A DNA stretch of 64,000 nt from contig CAUFBM010000010.1 of NCBI GenBank assembly GCA_959023295.1, positions 1-64,000 of the forward strand, read 5' to 3'. Origin of the DNA: an uncultured Collinsella sp. Its GTDB lineage: Bacteria; Actinomycetota; Coriobacteriia; Coriobacteriales; Coriobacteriaceae. The translations under genes were made by a program, and so were the position numbers. Of the stretch, positions 1 to 7,079 are shown piece after piece. Positions within the stretch are counted from its first letter, which is position 1; every line of letters starts with the position of its first letter. Below the pieces are notes generated by a model, which had not been told where the DNA came from, searched no databases, and was given only the letters and a program-made list of their open reading frames with translations.

Positions 1-8
1 AAAGGGCG

Positions 9-30
9 GAGGCGGGGCATGCCCCGCCTC
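9..30 (-). terminator. Perfect GC palindrome, probable terminator
   Basis: A perfect 22-bp palindrome (GAGGCGGGGCA and its complement). On the minus strand it is followed by CGCCCTTT up to the window edge. It lies about 155 bases past the stop codon of the minus-strand gene ending at 187, so it probably closes the tmk-to-comF transcript. The poor T-tract lowers confidence. Between 31 and 186 I see no gene. Confidence 0.45.
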
Positions 31-186
31 TTACACCACATCTCTGCGCGCTACCAGTATCTTTCTGATTTACGCCATCTTCCAGTCCCAAAATCCCTGA
101 TTTTGCTGTTACCGAATTTGTAGCAGTACTCATATTTGCTATTTTTTGGCCAGAGCATATATTCAACCCCCTGTTTCAGAGCATTG

Positions 187-1299
187 TTAGGCGGGTTTAA
201 GCCCAAAACACGCCCGCAGCGTGTTAAATAGCGCCTCTTGTTTCCTTCTGCGAGTGTCGACACGGTTGCGATATCGTTTGCCCATGCGTTGGTATATGCG
301 CCATGCGATCGCCTCCATCGCCTCCATGTCGCAGAGCATCTCGTTGTTGACCGTCGCGACTTCGATTCCCATGGCTACAAAACCCGTATTGCGCTTTTCG
401 TCGTGAATGCGCCCGCCGCGAGACGAATGGCCCTGCTCACCGTTGTATTCCAGGTCAAACCGGGCTACTTCCTGATAGGCATCGCAAACCGCATACGGCA
501 TCCCCGAGATCGCCTGCGCACGGTCGTTGAACTCGATCTTGTGGTCGGTCTTAAAGGGACCGCAGGCAAATCCGCCATAGGAAAACGGAAGCGAAAACAT
601 GGCAAGCATGATGCATTCCATGGGTGAGCGCAGGTTTTCCGACAGATAGGGGCACAGCCGCCGCAGCTGCTTGGCCGCACTCCCCTTGCAAGCCGCAAGG
701 TAATCTGCCAGGCGATCGGGCGTCAGCACTGGCTCGACCTCAAAGTAGCCCACATCTGACAGCTGGTCCCTATCCTTTGCAAGCCTGTTCACGGTGGGCG
801 AGCTGTAAGGGGGCAGATACTGCCCGCGATCGCTCAGCGAAATCTTGGAGCACAGCTCCTGGGCCAGGGCAAATGCCTGGATACAGCCGACTTCGCGCGC
901 AACGGCGGCACAGAGGGCCTCGGGAGACAAGCTGTACACCCCCGGCTCCACCTCCAAAATCGAAGCGTCCGGCAGGCCTGTAGAACAAACGGACCAGCTT
1001 GCACCAGGCATGCGGCGACGCTGCTTTGCAGACCCCACCAGTAGGCACAGGCCTTCTTGAACCTCGCCACTCACGACCCCGATCCTCACCAAATCGGGAA
1101 GATAGATGTCCTCGGCCGAGGGCGACGATGCGCGCAGCACACGGCACTCTTCATCGGGAGCGAGGTCCCTCCAACTGATGTAACCCATTTGTCGGCGCTC
1201 GGCGCGCATCATGCGCAGCGCCGAGGCGCCAGTCAGGATTACAGAGGCCGCCAGTTGCTCGCTTGTCGGCTCGATGCGTCGCGTTATCTTCACTGCCAT
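187..1299 (-). CDS. Nuclease-like orphan of the Coriobacteriia AbiEi/DUF559 type
   Basis: A 370-residue cytoplasmic protein. The longer upstream reading frame overlaps comF. I chose the ATG at 1299 because GGGGTGG precedes it at normal distance and coding character begins there (MAVKITRR). Residues 223-245 carry a hydrophobic SPMECIMLAMFSLPFSYGG segment. Residues 280-322 carry FDLEYNGEQGH, then a D-x3-R stretch and GIEVATVNNE, which resembles the D/E-rich core of DUF559/Vsr-like restriction-fold domains. I recall similar proteins in Coriobacteriia, often annotated as AbiEi-like or hypothetical; this could not be searched. It lies 10 bases downstream of comF and is probably co-transcribed. No partner toxin or methylase is adjacent. 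The nuclease assignment is an inference from the motif pattern. Confidence 0.75.
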   Translation of the reverse strand: MAVKITRRIEPTSEQLAASVILTGASALRMMRAERRQMGYISWRDLAPDEECRVLRASSPSAEDIYLPDLVRIGVVSGEVQEGLCLLVGSAKQRRRMPGASWSVCSTGLPDASILEVEPGVYSLSPEALCAAVAREVGCIQAFALAQELCSKISLSDRGQYLPPYSSPTVNRLAKDRDQLSDVGYFEVEPVLTPDRLADYLAACKGSAAKQLRRLCPYLSENLRSPMECIMLAMFSLPFSYGGFACGPFKTDHKIEFNDRAQAISGMPYAVCDAYQEVARFDLEYNGEQGHSSRGGRIHDEKRNTGFVAMGIEVATVNNEMLCDMEAMEAIAWRIYQRMGKRYRNRVDTRRRKQEALFNTLRACFGLKPA

Positions 1300-1309
1300 A
1301 AAACCACCC

Positions 1310-2116
1310 CTACCAAACGCGTGCGATAGCGAGACCATCGACTGCCGCGGCACCGGCACGCTTGAGCTCCGCCGAGGCCGCTGCCATAGTCGCGCCCGTG
1401 GTAATGACATCATCGATGAGCAGCAGACGGCGGCCGCGCACATCCTCGACCGTCTCGTACACGCCCCGGGCATGCTCCCGGCGCTCATCGCGGCCGAGCT
1501 CTCGCTGGTCACCATGACCGTATTTGACCAGGGCGTCCAGCAACGGGACACTCGAAAGATCGCAAAACGAGCGCGCAATTGCTTCCATATGGTCGAATCC
1601 ACGCCGCCGAAACGCCGCCGCAGTCGCGGGCACAAACACCACCGCGTCCGCACCGGACAGCACACCGCCGTAGCGATCGGGGGCTGCCGCCTGGGCATGC
1701 AAGACGGTGTCGTAGAATAGCTCCGCCAGATACGGTGCCAGACGGCGCTCGCCCGCATCCTTGTACGCCTTGATGATGCGCGGCAGCGGATGTGCGTAGA
1801 CGGCACACGCCAGACAGCGATCGAGCGCCTCGGCCATTGCCGAAGACGCGCCCTCGACCGAGCACTCGGTGCACAGCAAATCCCCAAACGGGGCACCACA
1901 TCGGATGCAGCTATGGCACGGGTCGATGAGCGCGAGCGATGCCAGACAATCCTGGCAGATCAGCGCACCGGCGCGCTCGCAGCCGGCACATCGCGTGGGC
2001 GACAATGCCTCGAGCGCCTCGCGTGCCACCCGCTCGGCAAACGGTAGCAATTCGTCCGCAAACGGTAGGGCGTCGGCACCCTGCAGACGGCTCAATATGT
2101 TCAGATGGCTTTTCAA
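1310..2116 (-). CDS. comF: ComF family phosphoribosyltransferase-like protein
   Basis: 268 residues. The N-terminal third has two CxxC-type zinc clusters (CAGCERAGALICQDC near residue 43, then CIRCG and CTEC). The C-terminal two thirds is a type I PRTase fold with RRRGFDHMEAIA and the PRPP-loop LLLIDDVITTGATM near residues 228-241. In Firmicutes ComF couples the competence pilus to DNA uptake; elsewhere it is widespread with an uncertain role. The start is TTG at 2116 with GGGAGGG 7 bases upstream; that Shine-Dalgarno lies inside an 11-bp hairpin (2121-2154). It follows ricT in the tmk-holB-ricT cluster. The product is soluble and cytoplasmic. Confidence 0.88.
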   Translation of the reverse strand: MKSHLNILSRLQGADALPFADELLPFAERVAREALEALSPTRCAGCERAGALICQDCLASLALIDPCHSCIRCGAPFGDLLCTECSVEGASSAMAEALDRCLACAVYAHPLPRIIKAYKDAGERRLAPYLAELFYDTVLHAQAAAPDRYGGVLSGADAVVFVPATAAAFRRRGFDHMEAIARSFCDLSSVPLLDALVKYGHGDQRELGRDERREHARGVYETVEDVRGRRLLLIDDVITTGATMAAASAELKRAGAAAVDGLAIARVW

Positions 2117-2120
2117 GACA

Positions 2121-2154
2121 CAACCCTCCCTACGCGAAGGCGAAGGGAGGGTTG
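2121..2154 (-). promoter_or_regulatory. Hairpin sequestering the comF ribosome binding site
   Basis: Arms CAACCCTCCCT and AGGGAGGGTTG (11 bp, 12-base loop) lie between ricT and comF. On the minus-strand RNA the 3' arm contains the AGGGAGGG that is the only good Shine-Dalgarno for the TTG start at 2116. There is no T-tract, so it is a poor intrinsic terminator. It may lower ComF translation or uncouple it from ricT. Confidence 0.5.
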
Positions 2155-2217
2155 TCGGTGTAGAGCCATGATACCCAGAGGTGCTGGGGTCAGGCGGGTT
2201 ACATCCGCTTACGGACG

Positions 2218-3912
2218 TTATTCGCCGGCAGGCGGTTGCGGTGCGGACGAGGTGTGGGTCGAGCCTTCACCACCGTCCTGGCGCGGCTTGCGGGAGCGAC
2301 GGCGACGGCGGCGCTTTTGACCCTGGTCGGTCGAGCCCTCGCCACCGCGATCCTCACGCGGTTCGCGCTCATCGCGAGTACCGCCGCGCGAAGCCTTGGC
2401 GGCAGCTCCTCCACCATCGCCGGGGCGACGGCGCGTGACCTTGACTTCTCCATCCGAAACCTGATCGGCCACAGAAGGAACCGAGGGCTTCTGCTGCGTG
2501 CCCGAGGAATGGCGACGGCGCGGACGTGACGCCCGCTCCTCCTCGCCACGCGGCTTGCCGCCCTTGTCGGCAGGCGCGTCGGAGGCCGAGGCGTCCTTGG
2601 GAGCGGCACCGGCCTCGCGAGCGGCTGCGGCGCGGAAGGCGTCCTCGCGCTCCTCGCTCGACAGGTGACGGCGACGACGGCGCGTGGGGTTCATGCCACC
2701 GCCGCGGTTTTGCTGCTGGGGCTGCTGAGCCTCGCGTTCGCGGGAAGCGTTCTTGCCCGCGGCCTCGCCATTGTCGACGGACGCCGCGCGCTTGCGGCGG
2801 CGACGGCCACCGGCTGCCTCCTCGGCCTCGGGTGCCTCGGCCTTGCCGCGGCCCTTTCCACGGCCACGGCCCTCGCCCTGGCCCTGAGCAGCGCGAGCAT
2901 CGGATTCGGCATCGCGACGACGGCGCTTGGGCATCGATGTGCCGGCCAGACGATCGGCGCTCGACAGGCCATCGCCCACGTCGACGCCGTTCTCGCGATC
3001 GAGTTCCATGAGCGCCAGGCGCATCTCGGGCGACTCGATGCGCTCGAGCACGTCACGCGTCACGCAGTCGGGGCGGCAGTTGCAGCCCTGCTCGGCGGCC
3101 TTCTTTTTGCAGCCCTCCGAGCACGTCATATCGGCCAGGTTGACCTTAAAGACTTTGCCGTTCTCCAGGCGCAGCACCAGCTGCTCACGCGGCGTGTCAT
3201 ATTCCTGGATACGCGCCTTGCCGAGCGGCGTATCGATGAGCGTCTTCTTTTTGGGCGCGCGGCTCTTAAAGTCCTTGTACGCCTCGAACTCATAGCGCAG
3301 GCAGCACATCAGGCGGCCGCAAACGCCGCTGATCTTGGACGAGTTGAGCGGCAGGTCCTGCTCTTTTGCCATGCGAATCGAGACGGGCTCAAACTGTCCG
3401 CCAAAGCGCGTGCAGCAGAGCTCCTGTCCGCATTGGGCATAGCCGCCCACCAGGCGGGTCTCATCGCGCACGCCGATCTGACGCATGTCGACGCGAATGT
3501 GCAGCGTCGAGGACAGGTCCTTGACGAGCTGACGAAAATCGACGCGTTCCTCGGCCGCAAAGTAGAACACGGCCTTCTCGCCGCCAAACAGGTACTCGAC
3601 GCCGACCGGCTTCATCTCGAGGTCGAGCTCTTTGACGAGACGGCGGAAATCGACCATCGCCTCGTCGCCCTGGATGGCCAGGTCGTCGGCAAGCTGCAGG
3701 TCGATGTCGCTCGCCACGCGCAGCACGGGCTTGAGCGGCTGGCCGATCTCATCTTGCGGCACCTCGAAGGGATCGGCCGTGACCAGGCCGATCTCGGTTC
3801 CGCGCTCGGTGGAGCAAATGGCATAATCGGCCTCGAGGATATCCAGATCCTGCGGGTCAAACCACAGGTCGCGCGAGGCGTAGGTAAACTTAACGGGTAC
3901 GACTAACGGCAT
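2218..3912 (-). CDS. ricT: RicT/YaaT-like PSP1-domain protein with long basic tail
   Basis: 564 residues. The first ~290 match the PSP1/YaaT family: a GxxGLV-type beta region, then conserved cysteines in CGQELCCTRFG, CGRLMCCLRYE and a CSEGC...CNCRPDC cluster. These cysteines contribute to iron-sulfur binding in the Bacillus RicAFT complex, which modulates RNase Y and phosphorelay activity. The usual family length is about 275-300. Here residues ~325-564 form an extra disordered tail rich in RRRR, KRRRR and Gly/Asp blocks. The gene overlaps holB by 10 bases (holB ends at 3903), the classic tmk-holB-yaaT order. The ATG at 3912 is the start. RicA and RicF homologues are not in this window. An RNA-related role of the tail is inference from composition. 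Confidence 0.9.
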   Translation of the reverse strand: MPLVVPVKFTYASRDLWFDPQDLDILEADYAICSTERGTEIGLVTADPFEVPQDEIGQPLKPVLRVASDIDLQLADDLAIQGDEAMVDFRRLVKELDLEMKPVGVEYLFGGEKAVFYFAAEERVDFRQLVKDLSSTLHIRVDMRQIGVRDETRLVGGYAQCGQELCCTRFGGQFEPVSIRMAKEQDLPLNSSKISGVCGRLMCCLRYEFEAYKDFKSRAPKKKTLIDTPLGKARIQEYDTPREQLVLRLENGKVFKVNLADMTCSEGCKKKAAEQGCNCRPDCVTRDVLERIESPEMRLALMELDRENGVDVGDGLSSADRLAGTSMPKRRRRDAESDARAAQGQGEGRGRGKGRGKAEAPEAEEAAGGRRRRKRAASVDNGEAAGKNASREREAQQPQQQNRGGGMNPTRRRRRHLSSEEREDAFRAAAAREAGAAPKDASASDAPADKGGKPRGEEERASRPRRRHSSGTQQKPSVPSVADQVSDGEVKVTRRRPGDGGGAAAKASRGGTRDEREPREDRGGEGSTDQGQKRRRRRRSRKPRQDGGEGSTHTSSAPQPPAGE

Positions 3913-5030
3913 TTCAGTGCCTTCCTGATATCGAACAGCATGACCTCGATGGCCAGCTGGGGAGTAACGTTTCTGGCGATGTTGCGCTCAGCCGTGGCAA
4001 CCGCCTCGAGCGCCTGGGTGGCACCCGCAACATTCGTCGCCGCGGCAAGCCGCCCGATCGTGTCGCGCACGTCCTCGTTCACAACGCCTGCCGCCTCGTC
4101 CTGAAGTGTCAGCAGCACGTCGCGCATGAGCGTCCGCGCGCTCGCCAGCGCTTCCATGATACCCGAACGCTCGCGCGCGTTGAGTTCGCGCTTGTTGCGG
4201 TCCTCAAGCTGCTTCAATGCTCCACGCGACAGGTAGTCGGCGTTTTGCTCGAGCACCTTTTCCTGTGTGGACTTGACCTCGGCGAGCGGTGCCTTAACGG
4301 CGACGATGAGCGACTTGGCGCGGCTGAGCACATCAGCCTCGTCGGCAGCGATGAGCGAATCGATGGCGCGGACCATCTGGCGGCGAGCATCCTGGCGCTC
4401 GGCACTCTTAAGGAACTCGATGCCGCGCGTGGGGCTTCCCGCCACGGCGACCGCCATGCGACAGCGCGCGATATCCTGGCCCGTCGCGCGACTCACGGCC
4501 TGCGCGGCCACGGTGGGCGACACCAGCCGAAACGGCACGCACTGACAGCGGCTCACGATGGTGGGCAACATCACGTCTGCCGAGGTGCCCAGCAAGATGA
4601 ACATAACGCCCTCGGGCGGCTCCTCGAGCGTCTTGAGCAGCGCGTTGGCGGTGTTGGCTCGCAGCTGCTCAGCGCGGTCGATGATGTAGACCTTGGCCTT
4701 GGCGCGGATGGGCGCCAGTGGCACGTCGTCGAGCAGCTCGCGGGTCTGGGCAATGAGGTAGCCCGTGGCGCTCTCGGGCGTGTAATAGTGCACGTCAGGA
4801 TGCGTATGCCGAGCAACGCGTACGCAGCTGTCGCATGCTCCGCAGCCGTCCTGCTCGCACAGGAAGGCCTGGGCGAGCGCCCATGCGGCATCGAGCTTGC
4901 CGGCACCGGGAGCGCCCAAAAACAGGTAGGCGTGCGATGCGCGGCCGCTGGCGACGGCGTTGGTCAAAAAATCGCGAACGCGCTCTTGGGTGTCGAGCTT
5001 GGCCAGCAGGCTTGCCTGAGCGGGGGCCAC
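3903..5030 (-). CDS. holB: DNA polymerase III subunit delta prime
   Basis: 375 residues, the expected size for HolB. It is part of the clamp-loader complex that places the beta sliding clamp on primed DNA. Visible motifs: a P-loop-like GAPGAGKLDA near residue 33, a zinc module (CEQDGCGACDSC), the Walker B-like VYIIDRAEQL, then NALLKTLEEPPEG and the sensor-1 SRC. I chose GTG at 5030, one base after the tmk stop codon, because AAGGAGG within the tmk 3' end lies 9 bases upstream. An upstream ATG in the open frame would overlap tmk by 90 bases. It is translationally coupled with tmk and overlaps ricT by 10 bases. Confidence 0.93.
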   Translation of the reverse strand: MAPAQASLLAKLDTQERVRDFLTNAVASGRASHAYLFLGAPGAGKLDAAWALAQAFLCEQDGCGACDSCVRVARHTHPDVHYYTPESATGYLIAQTRELLDDVPLAPIRAKAKVYIIDRAEQLRANTANALLKTLEEPPEGVMFILLGTSADVMLPTIVSRCQCVPFRLVSPTVAAQAVSRATGQDIARCRMAVAVAGSPTRGIEFLKSAERQDARRQMVRAIDSLIAADEADVLSRAKSLIVAVKAPLAEVKSTQEKVLEQNADYLSRGALKQLEDRNKRELNARERSGIMEALASARTLMRDVLLTLQDEAAGVVNEDVRDTIGRLAAATNVAGATQALEAVATAERNIARNVTPQLAIEVMLFDIRKALKCR

Positions 5031-5031
5031 G

Positions 5032-5715
5032 TTACTCGGCCTCCTTGGCAAGCGCGGCGGCGACAGCATCTTGCGGAATGTCGAGACCGTACGCGCGAAC
5101 CTGCTCGACCGTCTTCGCAAAGACTTCCTCGATGGTCGCGGTAGCGTCGATGAGCTTTACGCGGGCGGGTTCCTCGGCAGCAATGCTGCAGAATCCCTGG
5201 TAAACGCGCTCTTGGAATGCCATGCCTTTTGCCTCCATGCGGTCGGCCGCGCCACGGGCTGCCATGCGTAGCGCCGCCTGCTCGGGTGTGATGTGGTAGA
5301 CGAGCGTGAGCGCCGGATGCGTACCGGCGACAGCCAGGTTGTTGGCATCGCGTACCATCTGACGGTCGAGGCCATCGGCAAACGCCTGGTAGCAGGTCGT
5401 GGAATCGTAGAAGCGATCGCACAGGACCACCTTGCCGGCCGCGAGGGCGGGCGCGATGACCTCGTGCACCAGCTGGGCACGCGCAGCCTCGTAGAGCAGC
5501 AACTCGCAGGTGTCGCCCATCGCCGTATTGGCGGGGTCGAGCAGCAGAGCACGAATCTTTTCGCTGATGGCGGTGCCGCCCGGCTCGCGCAGGCTCACAA
5601 CCTGGTAGCCAGCGAGTTCGAGCGCGCGGGCAAGCAGACGCGCCTGCGTGGACTTGCCGGCACCATCGACGCCCTCGAGCGTGATAAAGCTATGTTGAGC
5701 GGGCTCAAAAGCCAT
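5032..5715 (-). CDS. tmk: Thymidylate kinase
   Basis: 227 residues. It converts dTMP to dTDP with ATP in the cytoplasm. Motifs: the P-loop LEGVDGAGKSTQARLLA at residues 14-30, DRFYDSTTCYQ (the DR signature that contacts dTMP) near residue 94, and a LID segment around residue 175 (QERVYQGF). The ATG at 5715 is the first gene of a minus-strand cluster tmk-holB-ricT-comF; the stop codon is one base from the holB GTG. The upstream 240 bases contain a 69-bp palindromic element and the divergent promoter of the gene at 5955. Confidence 0.96.
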   Translation of the reverse strand: MAFEPAQHSFITLEGVDGAGKSTQARLLARALELAGYQVVSLREPGGTAISEKIRALLLDPANTAMGDTCELLLYEAARAQLVHEVIAPALAAGKVVLCDRFYDSTTCYQAFADGLDRQMVRDANNLAVAGTHPALTLVYHITPEQAALRMAARGAADRMEAKGMAFQERVYQGFCSIAAEEPARVKLIDATATIEEVFAKTVEQVRAYGLDIPQDAVAAALAKEAE

Positions 5716-5817
5716 GAGCGCAGCCCCTTCCTACAAGACGCGTAAATGCAGATAAATCAACCAAGCCATGATACCCCAGTGCTCGGCGCGTCCCCAATGG
5801 CTAAAGGTGTCTTTCCA

Positions 5818-5886
5818 AAGTTGCGGTGAAATAGGGACTGATTGAAGCTCTGAGACCGCCAAACAGTCCCTATTTCACCGCAACTT
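5818..5886. repeat. 69-bp palindromic element, AAGTTGCGGTG arms
   Basis: Perfect 23-bp inverted arms (AAGTTGCGGTGAAATAG then GGACTG) flank a 23-base loop. A second 69-bp copy at 56686-56754 shares the AAGTTGCGGTGRAATAG arms but has a different inner part (TTCCT instead of GGGACTG). It lies between the divergent genes tmk and the one at 5955. Confidence 0.8.
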
Positions 5887-5911
5887 ATGATGGGGACTTT
5901 TGGACGCTGGG

Positions 5912-5917
5912 TATAAT
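5912..5917 (+). promoter_or_regulatory. Probable -10 box for the gene at 5955
   Basis: A perfect TATAAT 37 bases upstream of the ATG at 5955. I do not see a convincing -35 box at 16-18 bases; TGATGG at about 18 bases is weak. Confidence 0.5.
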
Positions 5918-5954
5918 CGTCGTATTGATTTGAAATGTGGCGAAAGGAGTGGCA

Positions 5955-6938
5955 ATGTCTCGGTATTGCGCCTCGTGCGGCAAGCTTCTTGCAGATGATG
6001 CCAAGTTCTGCACCTCGTGCGGTGCACCCGTTGAGCAGACAACCGGAAGCAATGGCCAACCCGCGTTTGAGAAGACCGGCTCCCTCGATACGCCGCAAGC
6101 TAAGCCGGACGACCCCCTCGCCTATCGCCCCGACCCCGCCGCCGGCCCTGCAGCGGTCGAAACGACGCAGCGCATACCCGTCGCGGACACCCCGCCCCAA
6201 CAGCAACCGGCGTCTACATACGCGTCTGGTTCACCGCAGGCCCCCGCCGCAAAAAAGAGCGCTACCAGGGCGCTTGTCGCCGTTATCGTTGTGCTGTTGG
6301 CAATCATCATCGCCTTGGTCATCTTTTTTGTGATCAAGCCGTTCGACAACTCCGCTACGCAGACGACTGCCGAGGTAGCTAAGCTGCACCATGACGTCGA
6401 CGACGATGATCCAAAGCCTCTCGGCAATCCCAACAGCCTGTACGACGATGATGACGATGACGACGAGGATGGCGGCGAAGCAAGCCTCTCCGAACAGAAC
6501 CTCTACCGTCGCCTGAGTGAATACTACGATCTGCTCGAAGATCTCGATAGCCAGGTCCGTGCCTGCGCAGAGACGTTTAATGGCAGCTATCTGGAAGAGG
6601 ATCGTACCACCCGTCAAAATCTCGCTGACGTCGCCGAGCGCACGGAGGACACCATCGAGCAGTATTACGACATTGTCGAGGACCTGGACGTCCCCACAAG
6701 CTCTAAGAACTACAGCTCGTGGAAGGACATCATTGCTCTGTACGACGACCTGGATCACCGCATCGATGCGATCTGCGATGCCTGGGAGATCAGCTTGAAG
6801 TACGCAAAGCCCGCGGACCATAAGAACGAGATCGTGGCGCCGCTGTCGCGCGACAACGTGGCGGGCACCAATGACAATAAGTACCGCCTAGACTTTGAGG
6901 AGCGCTATCCCGGCGCCAAACCCGTCGAAGTGAACTAA
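5955..6938 (+). CDS. Zinc-ribbon single-pass membrane protein, unknown function
   Basis: 327 residues. The ATG at 5955 was chosen because AAAGGAG precedes it and the protein then starts MSRYCASCGKLL, a zinc-ribbon (CxxC-x12-CxxC, residues 5-24). A Pro/Gln-rich linker follows, then one transmembrane helix near residues 98-122 (LVAVIVVLLAIIIALVIFF). Next comes a very acidic stretch (DDDDDDDED, about residue 160) and a helical extracytoplasmic domain to the end. The topology suggests an N-terminal cytoplasmic zinc ribbon and an external C-terminal domain. Similar architectures occur in Actinobacteria and Firmicutes without known function. It stands alone between two intergenic repeats. Confidence 0.8.
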   Translation: MSRYCASCGKLLADDAKFCTSCGAPVEQTTGSNGQPAFEKTGSLDTPQAKPDDPLAYRPDPAAGPAAVETTQRIPVADTPPQQQPASTYASGSPQAPAAKKSATRALVAVIVVLLAIIIALVIFFVIKPFDNSATQTTAEVAKLHHDVDDDDPKPLGNPNSLYDDDDDDDEDGGEASLSEQNLYRRLSEYYDLLEDLDSQVRACAETFNGSYLEEDRTTRQNLADVAERTEDTIEQYYDIVEDLDVPTSSKNYSSWKDIIALYDDLDHRIDAICDAWEISLKYAKPADHKNEIVAPLSRDNVAGTNDNKYRLDFEERYPGAKPVEVN

Positions 6939-6956
6939 CGCCTTGTCGTTTCCGAG

Positions 6957-7015
6957 CCGGCAGTTAGGGACGTTCCTAAACTGCCGGCAGAAAAAGGAAT
7001 GTCCCTAACTGCCGG
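6957..7015. repeat. Composite CCGGCAGTTAGGGAC hairpin element
   Basis: Two 21-base arms (CCGGCAGTTAGGGACGTTCCT and its complement with one mismatch; positions 6957-6977 and 6995-7015). The left part alone is a 31-bp unit CCGGCAG-N17-CTGCCGG, repeated at 42448-42478. It looks like two head-to-head units sharing a central CTGCCGGCAG. Confidence 0.8.
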
Positions 7016-7017
7016 TC

Positions 7018-7057
7018 AAAAAAAGAGCGAGGATCATGGGACCCTCGCTCGTTTTTT
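7018..7057. terminator. Bidirectional terminator between the zinc-ribbon gene and topA
   Basis: Stem GAGCGAGG / CCTCGCTC (7025-7032, 7043-7050) with A7 on the left and T6 on the right, so it can end transcripts from both sides. Confidence 0.85.
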
Positions 7058-7079
7058 GGGCAATGTTTCGACTGCGCCG

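Noticed and set aside
6957..7015. Ordinary rho-independent terminator
   Set aside because: It has no T-tract, and the same unit recurs at 42448-42478 in another context; a proper terminator follows at 7018-7057.
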